The notes under the pieces: generated by a model
What the model was told of the DNA's origin: nothing
Database searches by the model: none
Seen by the model: the letters and a program-made list of their open reading frames with translations, nothing else
IMG/VR virus record: IMGVR_UViG_3300021364_001752
Coordinates: 16,456 to 80,455 of that record
Length of the DNA: 64,000 nucleotides
Direction: 5' to 3' (one strand)
DNA from: a virus
Shown: positions 8,266 through 14,874 of the stretch, piece by piece
Layout: each line of letters opens with the position of its first letter
How positions within the stretch are numbered: position 1 is the stretch's first letter
Made by a program: the position numbers and the translations under genes

Positions 8266-8491
8266 TAAATCAGAATTAAAAGTTTGCGAGAGCACTGCTA
8301 AAGTAGCAGTTTTAAATGCTACAGAAACTGATGTTAATGATATAGCAGAGTTGATCACCAGCAGGAACTATACTTGTGCTGTGATATATACCAAAGATCA
8401 AACAGCAGCACAAAAGTTATTTGAACAGGTAGGTGGCGAAACTACAAATTCTTACGACCGTCTGTATGCTTATGTAAGCAGTTTCACTTGA
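8246..8491 (+). CDS. Hypothetical protein
   Basis: The product is 81 aa, alpha/beta in character, with strands such as KVAVLNAT and CAVIYTKD. A second in-frame ATG at 8249 is an equal start candidate. No family is recognised. It overlaps the preceding gene by 20 bases. Confidence 0.65.
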   Translation: MMTIRINKSELKVCESTAKVAVLNATETDVNDIAELITSRNYTCAVIYTKDQTAAQKLFEQVGGETTNSYDRLYAYVSSFT

Positions 8492-8517
8492 TGTTAGCGC
8501 CAGCATTTTTAAAAAAT

Positions 8518-8524
8518 GTAAATA
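8518..8524 (+). promoter_or_regulatory. Late promoter motif GTAAATA, 4 bases before a start codon
   Basis: GTAAATA is followed by CAGT and the ATG at 8529, with no ribosome-binding site. The spacing is the same as at 3173, 23345, 24131 and 49426. Confidence 0.4.
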
Positions 8525-8528
8525 CAGT

Positions 8529-8750
8529 ATGTTGAGAAACGACCTTAAAGAATACTACAAAGTTTTCTACATGGTGAAAGGTCACCTCGACGCATCACCT
8601 CAGACAGTTATAGATAGTTACAACGGATACTTTCGTCGACTATGGATCGATGGAAGTAACGGCGCTCCTCTGTATGACTATGAAGAACAGTTCGAACAAG
8701 CATGGGAAGACATACAAAATGGTTTCAAAGAAAATACAAGAACTCAGTAA
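8529..8750 (+). CDS. Hypothetical protein
   Basis: The product is 73 aa, rich in aromatic and acidic residues (YYKVFYMVKGHLDASP). No Shine-Dalgarno sequence precedes the ATG. The 3' end overlaps the next gene by 32 bases. No family is recognised. Confidence 0.65.
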   Translation: MLRNDLKEYYKVFYMVKGHLDASPQTVIDSYNGYFRRLWIDGSNGAPLYDYEEQFEQAWEDIQNGFKENTRTQ

Positions 8751-8937
8751 CGACGACTTGTCGTATTTAGAAAAACTATTAGGCGAGCAATTTGCCAAAG
8801 AACTTGAAAGAGACAAAACCTGGGTCCAAAAAAATAACTATCATCGCCCAGGTGAAAAGAAAAGCAGAATACTTCGCCTTATGAATGCCATCCGTGCTCA
8901 ACAAGATATCAAAAAACGCACAGCAGAAAAGTGGTAA
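8719..8937 (+). CDS. Small basic helical protein
   Basis: The start at 8719 (MVSKKIQELSNDDLSYLEKL) is chosen because GGGAAGA lies 8-14 bases upstream. The longer reading frame from 8650 would overlap most of the previous gene. The product is 72 aa, highly charged (KELERDKTWVQKNNY), probably helical. Its function is unknown. It is the last gene before the tmRNA. Confidence 0.6.
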   Translation: MVSKKIQELSNDDLSYLEKLLGEQFAKELERDKTWVQKNNYHRPGEKKSRILRLMNAIRAQQDIKKRTAEKW

Positions 8938-8963
8938 TGCATATCTGATATGCACCAAAAAGG

Positions 8964-8994
8964 TTGACCTCATTTACATAACATGTTATAAATA
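8964..8994 (+). promoter_or_regulatory. Promoter of the permuted tmRNA (sigma70-like and late motif superimposed)
   Basis: TTGACC (8964-8969) and TATAAA (8987-8992) have a 17-bp spacer. The same -10 region is a perfect T4-type late element, TATAAATA (8987-8994). Transcription would start near 9000, just upstream of the tmRNA acceptor piece. It may be read both early and late. Confidence 0.6.
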
Positions 8995-8999
8995 GCTTT

Positions 9000-9061
9000 G
9001 TTAGCGTTGAAGCAACGTGGACACATACTGGACCCGGGTGCGATTCCCGGCAGCTCCACCA
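9000..9061 (+). ncRNA. ssrA: tmRNA acceptor piece (3' part of a circularly permuted ssrA)
   Basis: This is the piece of two-piece tmRNA that carries the CCA end and is charged with alanine. The end at 9051-9061 reads CAGCTCCACCA. Its CAGCTCC strand pairs fully with GGGGCTG at 9216-9222, including the G-U pair at position 3 that AlaRS recognises. The T stem is CCGGG (9034-9038) and CCCGG (9046-9050), around the loop TGCGATT. Upstream, CACAT can pair with GTGTG of the coding piece as helix 2. Acceptor-before-coding order is the permuted arrangement known from alphaproteobacteria and some cyanobacteria. The 5' end is estimated from the promoter. Confidence 0.88.
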
Positions 9062-9074
9062 TAAGGACACTATA

Positions 9075-9203
9075 ATGGCATTGATTTGGACAGGAATACA
9101 ATACACAAGTTTAGCCGCACTACTGGGAATGTGTGTGACGAAATGGGTTATTGATTTCCGTGCTTGGAGAGCAGGCAGACAAAAGCCAAAATGCTGCGGA
9201 TAG
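9075..9203 (+). CDS. Small membrane protein encoded in the tmRNA intervening segment
   Basis: This 42-residue ORF lies entirely between the two tmRNA pieces. An AAGGA ribosome-binding site (9063-9067) precedes the ATG by 7 bases. The protein has one hydrophobic segment (ALIWTGIQYTSLAALLG and onward, residues 2-26), then a basic tail (RAWRAGRQKPK) and a C-terminal CCG. If real, translation and tmRNA processing would compete for the same transcript. No relative is recognised. Confidence 0.5.
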   Translation: MALIWTGIQYTSLAALLGMCVTKWVIDFRAWRAGRQKPKCCG

Positions 9204-9215
9204 TGTTTTTATGAT

Positions 9216-9400
9216 GGGGCTGATCAGGATCGACAGGTGTGAAAGTGAAGTGGAGTTAACCGGATGACTGCGTAATAAGTCAATCAAACTAGATGCAAAC
9301 GATAATTTTGCACCATCTGAGTTCGCTCTAGCAGCGTAACCACAGGGGGTATGGGCTCCACCTAGCAACAGAACGGGCCTCCAAGATGAAACATAGGTTA
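9216..9400 (+). ncRNA. ssrA: tmRNA coding piece (5' part of a circularly permuted ssrA)
   Basis: The piece begins with GGGGCTGATCAGGATCGACA, the conserved tmRNA 5' end. The tag reading frame runs from the resume codon GCA at 9295 to TAA at 9337-9339. It encodes ANDNFAPSEFALAA, a normal proteolysis tag with an A-N-D-N start and an A-L-A-A end seen by ClpXP and ClpAP. After the tag, GC-rich sequence to about 9375 could form the downstream structure. The 3' end is an estimate. The phage also encodes ClpP and ClpS. The BMP gene starts 26 bases beyond the estimated end, so both may be on one transcript. Confidence 0.9.
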
Positions 9401-9425
9401 TAGCACATCTGAAAGGAAACCCAAA

Positions 9426-10553
9426 ATGTTTAAAACAATCGCCGCATCGATGATGCGGTTTTCAGCGTTAGCAGCGTTGGCATTGACTATTCTCACTCCA
9501 TCACAAGCAGCAGCAGAAACCAAAGTAGGTTTTGTTTACGTAGGTCCAGTTGGCGACCTTGGTTGGACATACCGCCATGACATTGGACGTCAAGCTGTAG
9601 AACAAGCATACGGTGATGAAGTTTCTACTACCTACCTAGAAAACGTGCCAGAAGGTCCTGAAGCAGTTGAAGCAATTACTCAACTTGCAGAAGCTGGACA
9701 CGATATTATCTTTACGACCTCTTTTGGATTCATGGATGCAACCAACGAAGTTGCTTCTAGATATCCAGACATTGCATTTGAACATGCAACTGGTTATATT
9801 CGCGAAACTGAAAACATGGCTACCTTTGGAGCACGTTTTTATGAAGGGCGTGTTGTAGAAGGCATGCTTGCAGCGGAAATGACCAAAACCAACAAGATTG
9901 GTTACATCGCATCATTCCCTATTCCAGAAGTGGTGCGCGGTATCAACGCATTTATGTTGGAAGCACAAAAGCACAATCCAGATGTTGAAGTTGACATTGT
10001 TTGGGTTTACACCTGGTTCAACCCAGCAGTTGAAGCATCAGCAGCACAGGCATTGATTGATGAAGGTGCTGATATCATTGTGCAGCATACAGACTCGCCA
10101 GCGCCATTAAGTATTGCAGAAAAAGCTGGTGTATACGGATTCGGACAAGCGTCAAACATGAGCCGCTTTGGTCCTAGTGCGCATCTTGTGAGTATTGTAG
10201 ATGATTGGGATAGTTACTATGTTGACCGTGTAGGTGAAGTTATCAACGGCACCTGGGAAGGCGGAGACACCTGGTGGGGTCTTACCAAAGACGGTCAAGG
10301 TGGCGAAAAGGGTATGGTAGCCCTTGAGAGCTACAATGTCGAAGTGCTTGGACAGGATCTAGTCGATCGTGCCATTGCACTTGAAGAGTCACTTGCTAAT
10401 GGTGAGCGTCACGCATTTCCATGTGAAGGATTGTTTATGCAAGACGGTTCGGTTCCAGAGGACTGTGCAAATGGCGAAGAGCATCTTACAGATGGAACTT
10501 TGCTTGGTATGAATTGGTATGTAAAAGGAATTGACGCATCCCTTCCAAACTAA
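9426..10553 (+). CDS. BMP-family periplasmic substrate-binding protein (nucleoside type)
   Basis: This 375-residue protein has a Sec signal peptide (cleavage after PSQAAA, about residue 30). A periplasmic binding protein of the BMP/Med (PnrA-like) family follows: KVGFVYVGPVGDLGWTYRHD at the N-terminal lobe, IIFTTSFGFMDATNEVA, ENMATFGARFYEGRVVEGML and ADIIVQHTDSP. Members bind purine nucleosides or similar ligands and hand them to an ABC transporter. No permease or ATPase is encoded here, so the protein would have to work with a host transporter. The ribosome-binding site is AAAGGAAA. It was probably acquired from an alphaproteobacterial host. Confidence 0.93.
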   Translation: MFKTIAASMMRFSALAALALTILTPSQAAAETKVGFVYVGPVGDLGWTYRHDIGRQAVEQAYGDEVSTTYLENVPEGPEAVEAITQLAEAGHDIIFTTSFGFMDATNEVASRYPDIAFEHATGYIRETENMATFGARFYEGRVVEGMLAAEMTKTNKIGYIASFPIPEVVRGINAFMLEAQKHNPDVEVDIVWVYTWFNPAVEASAAQALIDEGADIIVQHTDSPAPLSIAEKAGVYGFGQASNMSRFGPSAHLVSIVDDWDSYYVDRVGEVINGTWEGGDTWWGLTKDGQGGEKGMVALESYNVEVLGQDLVDRAIALEESLANGERHAFPCEGLFMQDGSVPEDCANGEEHLTDGTLLGMNWYVKGIDASLPN

Positions 10554-10555
10554 CC

Positions 10556-10735
10556 AATTTATATGTTGTCATCCATTATGATGATAGAGACTGGTGGGCA
10601 CCGCCTAAAACGGTGTCTGCTAGACTGCCCTACGAAAATGCAATGGATGAGCTCGCTAGGTTAAATGCAATGGCTGGTCCACCGGACAAATATCAAGTTA
10701 TGATGATTGAATGCCATCGGCCTGGTAAGAAATAA
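10556..10735 (+). pseudogene. Open frame of about 59 codons without a normal start
   Basis: The frame reads NLYVVIHYDDRDWWAPPKTV and continues with a protein-like composition to TAA at 10733-10735. No ATG, GTG or TTG lies near its beginning. The first ATG (10652) would leave 27 residues, and a GTG at 10610 about 41. It follows the BMP stop directly. It may be a decayed gene or use an unusual start. Confidence 0.4.
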
Positions 10736-10740
10736 AAAAG

Positions 10741-10766
10741 GGGGAGTGTAAAAACTCCCCTTTAGT
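10741..10766. terminator. Bidirectional intrinsic terminator
   Basis: The stem is GGGGAGT (10741-10747) with ACTCCCC (10754-10760), loop GTAAAA. T-rich sequence follows and A-rich sequence precedes. It separates the plus-strand tmRNA/BMP unit from the convergent minus-strand gene. Confidence 0.8.
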
Positions 10767-10778
10767 TTTGCGCTTTTT

Positions 10779-11786
10779 TTAAAAAGTTTTACCTATTTTT
10801 TCTTCGTCGTGGTCAGCGCCGAAAAACTCTTTGTAGGTATCAGGATTTATAATGACCTTAAGTTTATCTTCAAGGTTTAATGATTTATACCATTCTTTGA
10901 AATTGTTGCCAAATGTGTCTACGTCATCACCAATTTCAACAGTTGCATTTACCCAGCCAGTGTTTCTTTTCCTGTCCGGATCTACGTAATATTTTACTTC
11001 AGGCCAACGGCTTGCCATATCGTCAAGAAAGTCTTTTTTGTTGATAAGTGCATAAAGTTTTTTTAGCTTTTCAACATCATCGTTTTGATGGAACGCTATA
11101 AGTATACCCTGTAACACTATATCATCTTGTGGATTTTTAATGTATTTAGAAAGTTTTTCTACTCTGTAGTGTGCCAATCTACGTAGTTCAATAGCTGATT
11201 CAATAGATAACTTGCTACGTAGAGCAAAGGTGGTTGCTACAGCGTCAAGTTTATCTTGATCGTCCATTTGCGCTAAAGTCATATCCCAATCTCTGTTGGC
11301 TCGAACTTCCTTATACATCGGAATATTGTAAGCATCGTATCGTTGACTGCCTTGCGATCTTCGGCGTGGAGGAGTTGTAGTAGATCTGCCTTGATCAAAA
11401 CCTGATGCATCTCTATCGCCTCTAGCTCTACGTCTTCCTTTACCAGGATTCATCCATTGATAATGTTGACCAGCAATTGCAACCATACCAGTGACTAGAT
11501 TGCCTAATTTATCTAATAGTTGCTTAGTTTTAGATGAAGGACCAGCTGCCCGTCTTGAACCTCTAGGCGAATCAAATTCATCTCCATATGCTCTTGGTGG
11601 TGCATCAAATTCGTCGCCGTAGTTTGCACCTGGTGGTGCATCAAATTCATCTCCATATGTTGCACCTGGACCTGCTGAAAATTCATCACCGTATGTAGCA
11701 GGTGTTCTTGCTGACATCATACGGTCAAATGCATCTCTCGAGGATGGCATGCGTGGATCTTCACTAAGGATATCAATAATTTTCAT
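10779..11786 (-). CDS. Repeat protein with capsid-targeting-like N-terminus
   Basis: The start at 11786 has a CGGAG ribosome-binding site; an upstream in-frame start at 11897 crosses the promoter motif. The product is 335 aa. It begins MKIIDILSE-D, ending in L-S-E, a T4 gp21-type prohead protease site. Residues 30-62 hold four tandem YGDEF units separated by Pro/Gly/Ala-rich linkers. A basic, disordered Arg/Ser/Gly region (about 100-145) follows, then a helical C-terminal domain of about 180 residues with no recognised family. Packaging in the head is inferred from the N-terminus, which it shares with seven other proteins here. Confidence 0.8.
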   Translation of the reverse strand: MKIIDILSEDPRMPSSRDAFDRMMSARTPATYGDEFSAGPGATYGDEFDAPPGANYGDEFDAPPRAYGDEFDSPRGSRRAAGPSSKTKQLLDKLGNLVTGMVAIAGQHYQWMNPGKGRRRARGDRDASGFDQGRSTTTPPRRRSQGSQRYDAYNIPMYKEVRANRDWDMTLAQMDDQDKLDAVATTFALRSKLSIESAIELRRLAHYRVEKLSKYIKNPQDDIVLQGILIAFHQNDDVEKLKKLYALINKKDFLDDMASRWPEVKYYVDPDRKRNTGWVNATVEIGDDVDTFGNNFKEWYKSLNLEDKLKVIINPDTYKEFFGADHDEEKIGKTF

Positions 11787-11805
11787 TGTGTTCTCCGTGT
11801 TACAG

Positions 11806-11812
11806 TATTTAC
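11806..11812 (-). promoter_or_regulatory. Late promoter motif GTAAATA (minus strand)
   Basis: GTAAATA lies 19 bases upstream of the minus-strand start at 11786, with a CGGAG ribosome-binding site between them. Confidence 0.5.
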
Positions 11813-11937
11813 CTTGCCTATCAAAACCATGCATGCCTTTAAATGGGTAATATTTGCAAGAAAACCTATTGCTCCAAGCGAAGGTATATAAACGCATTGT
11901 TTACCATGCCTGCTACACTTTAGCGCAGTTCTACAAC

Positions 11938-11968
11938 TTGACATTGTAAAATTTGTATGCTATATATT
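11938..11968 (+). promoter_or_regulatory. Sigma70-like promoter
   Basis: TTGACA (11938-11943) is followed by TATATA (11961-11966) at 17 bp, or TATATT two bases later. A CGGAG ribosome-binding site precedes the ATG at 11994. It drives the 11994-13009 cluster. Confidence 0.65.
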
Positions 11969-11993
11969 AATACTTAGACACACGGAGATTAAT

Positions 11994-12197
11994 ATGAGTG
12001 ATACTGTAAGAGCAGCAGCACAAAAGCAAGCCGAAGAAGCAATGGATGGATTTATCCTATGGAGCAAACGAGTCACACTGTGGAGCGCATTCTTTTTATG
12101 TGTTGTTGTATTTGCTTGTAACTCAGGCGTAGACGGCAGTGGCAGTGGTTATAACGGAGAACAATATTCTCCTAGCAACTTGAATGTTAAAAAATGA
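11994..12197 (+). CDS. Small single-pass membrane protein
   Basis: The product is 67 aa: a polar N-terminus with a basic patch, one hydrophobic helix (VTLWSAFFLCVVVFAC, residues 28-43), then a Gly/Ser-rich tail. The cysteine at the end of the helix could be a lipidation site, but the N-terminal part is long for a lipoprotein signal. It overlaps the next gene by 4 bases. Its function is unknown. Confidence 0.65.
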   Translation: MSDTVRAAAQKQAEEAMDGFILWSKRVTLWSAFFLCVVVFACNSGVDGSGSGYNGEQYSPSNLNVKK

Positions 12198-12430
12198 AGT
12201 GGTTAATCGTATTTGCAATGTTGGAAGCAGATCCATTTGCAATAAAAAGTTTACAATTTGACACACAAAACGAATGCAAAGCATATATCAATGATCCTGC
12301 TAACAGCAGCAGACTTGCAATAGAAGTGATTGATGTGGCAGGATTTAACGATACAATATTAAATGTGGCTTGTATGCCCGCAAACAAAATTACGAGGGAG
12401 ATGTTGAATGAAACCGAACAAGAAGTTTGA
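12194..12430 (+). CDS. Hypothetical protein with short hydrophobic N-terminus
   Basis: The product is 78 aa. The start MKWLIVFAMLEADPF has a short hydrophobic stretch that is weak for a signal peptide. Two cysteines (QNECKAY and NVACMP) could form a disulphide if it is exported. It overlaps its neighbours on both sides. Confidence 0.6.
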   Translation: MKWLIVFAMLEADPFAIKSLQFDTQNECKAYINDPANSSRLAIEVIDVAGFNDTILNVACMPANKITREMLNETEQEV

Positions 12431-12572
12431 GTTATCAGTAAAAGATTTAGAACTTATCGAGAATGCACTGCACAGACTAGAACCAACTCGAGAAGTTCAG
12501 GAACTTTTAGGACGACTACACAATCAAAAGAATTGGTATCGTCCAAAAGACGCAATCTATGTAGGAGGATAA
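12408..12572 (+). CDS. Small helical protein
   Basis: The product is 54 aa (MKPNKKFELSVKDLELIENA and onward), a charged helix-turn-helix-like pattern ending in NWYRPKDAIYVGG. The start has a GAGGGAG ribosome-binding site. It overlaps the upstream gene by 23 bases and ends 2 bases before the pseudoazurin start. No family is recognised. Confidence 0.6.
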   Translation: MKPNKKFELSVKDLELIENALHRLEPTREVQELLGRLHNQKNWYRPKDAIYVGG

Positions 12573-12574
12573 AG

Positions 12575-13009
12575 ATGCGGATTTTAACTACACTAGGACT
12601 ACTGTTAGTAATGGCAACAAGTGCCTTTGCTGAATCAAGGACAGTTGAAATGTGGAACAAGGACCCAGAAGACAAAAAGCGTAAGATGGTGTTCTCAGAA
12701 GAAATCGTCGTTATTGAACCAGGCGAATCAGTTACTTGGTTAGCAACAGACAAAGGTCACAATGTGCAATTTATTGACGGTCCAGATGGCTACGAACTGC
12801 CAAAGAAATCAAAGATTTCAAAAGACGTTACAATTACATTTGATACTCCAGGTGTTTATGTTTATGTTTGCACACCACACGCAACAATGGGCATGATTGG
12901 AATGATCATAGTAGGAGATTTAACTCAAGAAGGAGTTGATGCAATACGTGACGCAAAGTTACGTGGAAAAAGCAAAAAGAAGTTTAAACAACTTTTGAGC
13001 GAACTGTAA
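12575..13009 (+). CDS. Pseudoazurin-like blue copper protein
   Basis: This 144-residue protein has a signal peptide (cleavage after SAFA, residue 19) and a cupredoxin domain. Type I copper ligands are visible in the pseudoazurin arrangement: His62 (DKGHNVQF) and Cys99, His102, Met107 in CTPHATMGM. Pseudoazurins carry electrons in the periplasm to nitrite or nitrous oxide reductases or terminal oxidases. The start at 12575 has a GGAGGA ribosome-binding site; an in-frame start at 12533 overlaps the previous gene. A phage copy suggests support of host periplasmic electron flow during infection; that role is inferred. Confidence 0.93.
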   Translation: MRILTTLGLLLVMATSAFAESRTVEMWNKDPEDKKRKMVFSEEIVVIEPGESVTWLATDKGHNVQFIDGPDGYELPKKSKISKDVTITFDTPGVYVYVCTPHATMGMIGMIIVGDLTQEGVDAIRDAKLRGKSKKKFKQLLSEL

Positions 13010-13114
13010 ACACATTTTGCTTTAAAGTGTTGTTTTTAAGCAACACTCACTGGTTTTATAATACTATCCACAGGGTAATATGCTCATAAAACTTACAAAG
13101 CAAAATTAGTGTGT

Positions 13115-13122
13115 TATAAATA
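13115..13122 (+). promoter_or_regulatory. Late promoter element TATAAATA upstream of the barrel gene
   Basis: A perfect TATAAATA lies 70 bp before the ATG at 13193. The hairpin at 13134-13158 would lie in the leader of its transcript. Confidence 0.55.
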
Positions 13123-13133
13123 AAGAGTAATTT

Positions 13134-13163
13134 GAAAGGGCACCTTTTGCGCCCTTTCATTTT
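13134..13163 (+). terminator. Intrinsic terminator or leader hairpin
   Basis: The stem is GAAAGGGC (13134-13141) with GCCCTTTC (13151-13158), followed by ATTTTG. It would terminate transcripts from the pseudoazurin cluster. It also lies downstream of a late promoter motif, so late transcripts of the next gene must read through it. Confidence 0.7.
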
Positions 13164-13192
13164 GCCTCATAATAAAAAGAAGGAAAAATATT

Positions 13193-14044
13193 ATGCGCAA
13201 GGTATTTACCATTTTAGCGGCTACCATGGTAGCTGGTGTAGCTTCAGCACAAGAAGCACCAGCACCGACAGTCGTAATGCCAGTTGTAAGTGGCGAAGTT
13301 TCACTAGATTTTGCTGAAACTGCAGGCGGTTCAATTGGCGGCACTATGGGTCTTGATTTAGGTATTGATGCAGGCGATATTGCTTACATCGATCTTGGTC
13401 TAAGTGCAACCGACGGAAATGCAGTTACACTAGATAACTGGGAAGTCGGAACCGAACTAGGCGGTGTAGGCGTTGCATTAGGTGACGACATTAACCTATT
13501 CTCAGAAGCAGAAGATGGTTCAACACTTTCTGCACCAGGCGGCGCCGAGTCAGTTAAAGTTACTGTAGGCGGTGCAGCAGTTGCAGTTGGTCTAACTGAC
13601 TGGACAACCGACGTTACTGATTTTAGCAATGTTCAGGGTTCATACACCATCGGTGATGTATCAGAACTATCAGCTATAACAGTAGCAGGTGAAATGGATC
13701 TAGCAGACGATACACTATTGCTAGGTGCAAGTGCTGGTTATGGCTTCAATGACATTGGCCTTACTGGACATCTTACTTGGGAAGAAGCAGGTTATGTATC
13801 AGACACAGTAGCTGGAACTTCAAGTGACCTAATTGGTTACGAAGTTGTTGCTAGCCTTGGTTCACTAACTGCTTATGCCAACGGCAACAACCAGTCAATT
13901 GACGAGGCTGACGTTGAGTGGATCCAAAACATTGGTGCTTCATATGAGTATGGACTAGGTGGTGCAACATTCACTGCCGGTGCAAACTACGATATGGTTG
14001 CACAAGAACTTGCTCCAACAGCAGGTATCAGCTTCAGCTTCTAA
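13193..14044 (+). CDS. Outer-membrane beta-barrel (porin-like) protein
   Basis: The product is 283 aa with a signal peptide (cleavage after GVASA, residue 19). The rest is made of alternating polar/hydrophobic strands rich in Gly, Ala, Val and Asp, such as GSIGGTMGLDLGIDAGDIAY and ATFTAGANYDMVAQ. It ends in GISFSF; a terminal Phe is the BAM recognition signal of outer-membrane barrels. The strand count suggests 12-16 strands. Flanking hairpins make it a single-gene unit with its own late promoter. Such a protein could change host permeability or block superinfection; neither can be told from sequence. Confidence 0.82.
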   Translation: MRKVFTILAATMVAGVASAQEAPAPTVVMPVVSGEVSLDFAETAGGSIGGTMGLDLGIDAGDIAYIDLGLSATDGNAVTLDNWEVGTELGGVGVALGDDINLFSEAEDGSTLSAPGGAESVKVTVGGAAVAVGLTDWTTDVTDFSNVQGSYTIGDVSELSAITVAGEMDLADDTLLLGASAGYGFNDIGLTGHLTWEEAGYVSDTVAGTSSDLIGYEVVASLGSLTAYANGNNQSIDEADVEWIQNIGASYEYGLGGATFTAGANYDMVAQELAPTAGISFSF

Positions 14045-14067
14045 GCAATAGAAGAAAAACAAGTATC

Positions 14068-14095
14068 AAGGGGCGTTTCGGCGCCCCTTTATTTG
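14068..14095 (+). terminator. Intrinsic terminator after the barrel gene
   Basis: The stem is AAGGGGCG (14068-14075) with CGCCCCTT (14082-14089), loop TTTCGG, then TTATTTG. It is strong and GC-rich against an AT-rich background. Confidence 0.85.
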
Positions 14096-14098
14096 TGA

Positions 14099-14105
14099 CT
14101 AAATA
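14099..14105 (+). promoter_or_regulatory. Late promoter motif CTAAATA
   Basis: CTAAATA lies 30 bp upstream of the nuclease start at 14136, with a TAGGAGGG ribosome-binding site between them. Confidence 0.5.
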
Positions 14106-14135
14106 ATACGGGCATATTACTTTAGGAGGGCAGAA

Positions 14136-14618
14136 ATGCAACAAAACGAATATGATGTAGTGCTACTCAAATGTGTAGATGGAGATACAGTTGATGTAGA
14201 TATTGACCTAGGCTTTGGCGTATGGTTAAAAGATGAACGTGTTAGAATAATGGGTATTGATACACCAGAATCACGCACAAGAGACAAAGTAGAAAAACTT
14301 TTTGGCACAGCAGCAAAAGAAAGACTCAAAGAATTATTAGCAGAAGGCGGCAAACTAATCACTACAGAAAACAAAGACGGTGAAGATATGAAAGGCAAGT
14401 TCGGACGTATCCTAGGCGACTTTTATGTAGAGCGTTACGAAGGACAGCGTGAAAAAGTAACAGACATTATGATCGAAGAAGGACATTGTGTTGCTTACTT
14501 CGGCGGTAGCAAAGAAGAAATTGCAATGAAGCACATGGCCAATAGAGAGAAGTTATTACGTGAAGGTGTGGTAAGTAGAGAAGCATATGAAGAAGCTCAA
14601 AACCTAATGGAGGACTGA
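14136..14618 (+). CDS. Staphylococcal-nuclease-like (SNase) endonuclease
   Basis: This 160-residue protein has the SNase OB-fold pattern: VVLLKCVDGDTVDVDIDLGF (calcium-binding Asp residues), then RVRIMGIDTPESRT (catalytic Arg and Asp), GTAAKERLKELL and GKFGRILGDFYV. SNase domains cut DNA and RNA without sequence preference. There is no signal peptide, so it acts in the cytoplasm or is carried elsewhere. It could help degrade host nucleic acid for nucleotide recycling with the NrdAB/glutaredoxin system. The ribosome-binding site is strong. Confidence 0.93.
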   Translation: MQQNEYDVVLLKCVDGDTVDVDIDLGFGVWLKDERVRIMGIDTPESRTRDKVEKLFGTAAKERLKELLAEGGKLITTENKDGEDMKGKFGRILGDFYVERYEGQREKVTDIMIEEGHCVAYFGGSKEEIAMKHMANREKLLREGVVSREAYEEAQNLMED

Positions 14619-14619
14619 A

Positions 14620-14874
14620 TTGTTCAATACCAGACCGTCAACTATACGAGAAATACAAAGTTGGATTCACGGAAGAAAAAGTGCTGCAAGAGCAGAGCTT
14701 AAAAACACAGAGCCAGGCACCGAAAAGTATGATTACCTACTAGGTCGCTTGGCTTACTACGATGAATGGTCACAAAAATATGGATCTTTAATAGGAAAAA
14801 AGATGCCACCTAAGCGTGATCGTAGTAATGAAAAAAACCTGCCAGAACATTTGAAAACCAAAAAAAGAACTTGA
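14620..14874 (+). CDS. Hypothetical protein (TTG start)
   Basis: The product is 84 aa, starting at TTG 2 bases after the nuclease stop, with AATGGAGGA upstream as ribosome-binding site. It is basic (RKSAARAELKNTEPGTEKYD and a lysine-rich tail), with Tyr/Trp in LAYYDEWSQKYG. It may bind nucleic acid, but no family is recognised. The stop overlaps the next promoter. Confidence 0.65.
   Translation: MFNTRPSTIREIQSWIHGRKSAARAELKNTEPGTEKYDYLLGRLAYYDEWSQKYGSLIGKKMPPKRDRSNEKNLPEHLKTKKRT

Noticed and set aside
9000-9061. Acceptor piece read as an ordinary tRNA
   Set aside because: There is no anticodon arm or D arm upstream. The acceptor strand pairs instead with GGGGCTG at 9216, which identifies it as tmRNA.
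9120-9368. Minus-strand 82-codon frame across the tmRNA coding piece
   Set aside because: It is antisense to a conserved RNA and has no ribosome-binding site.
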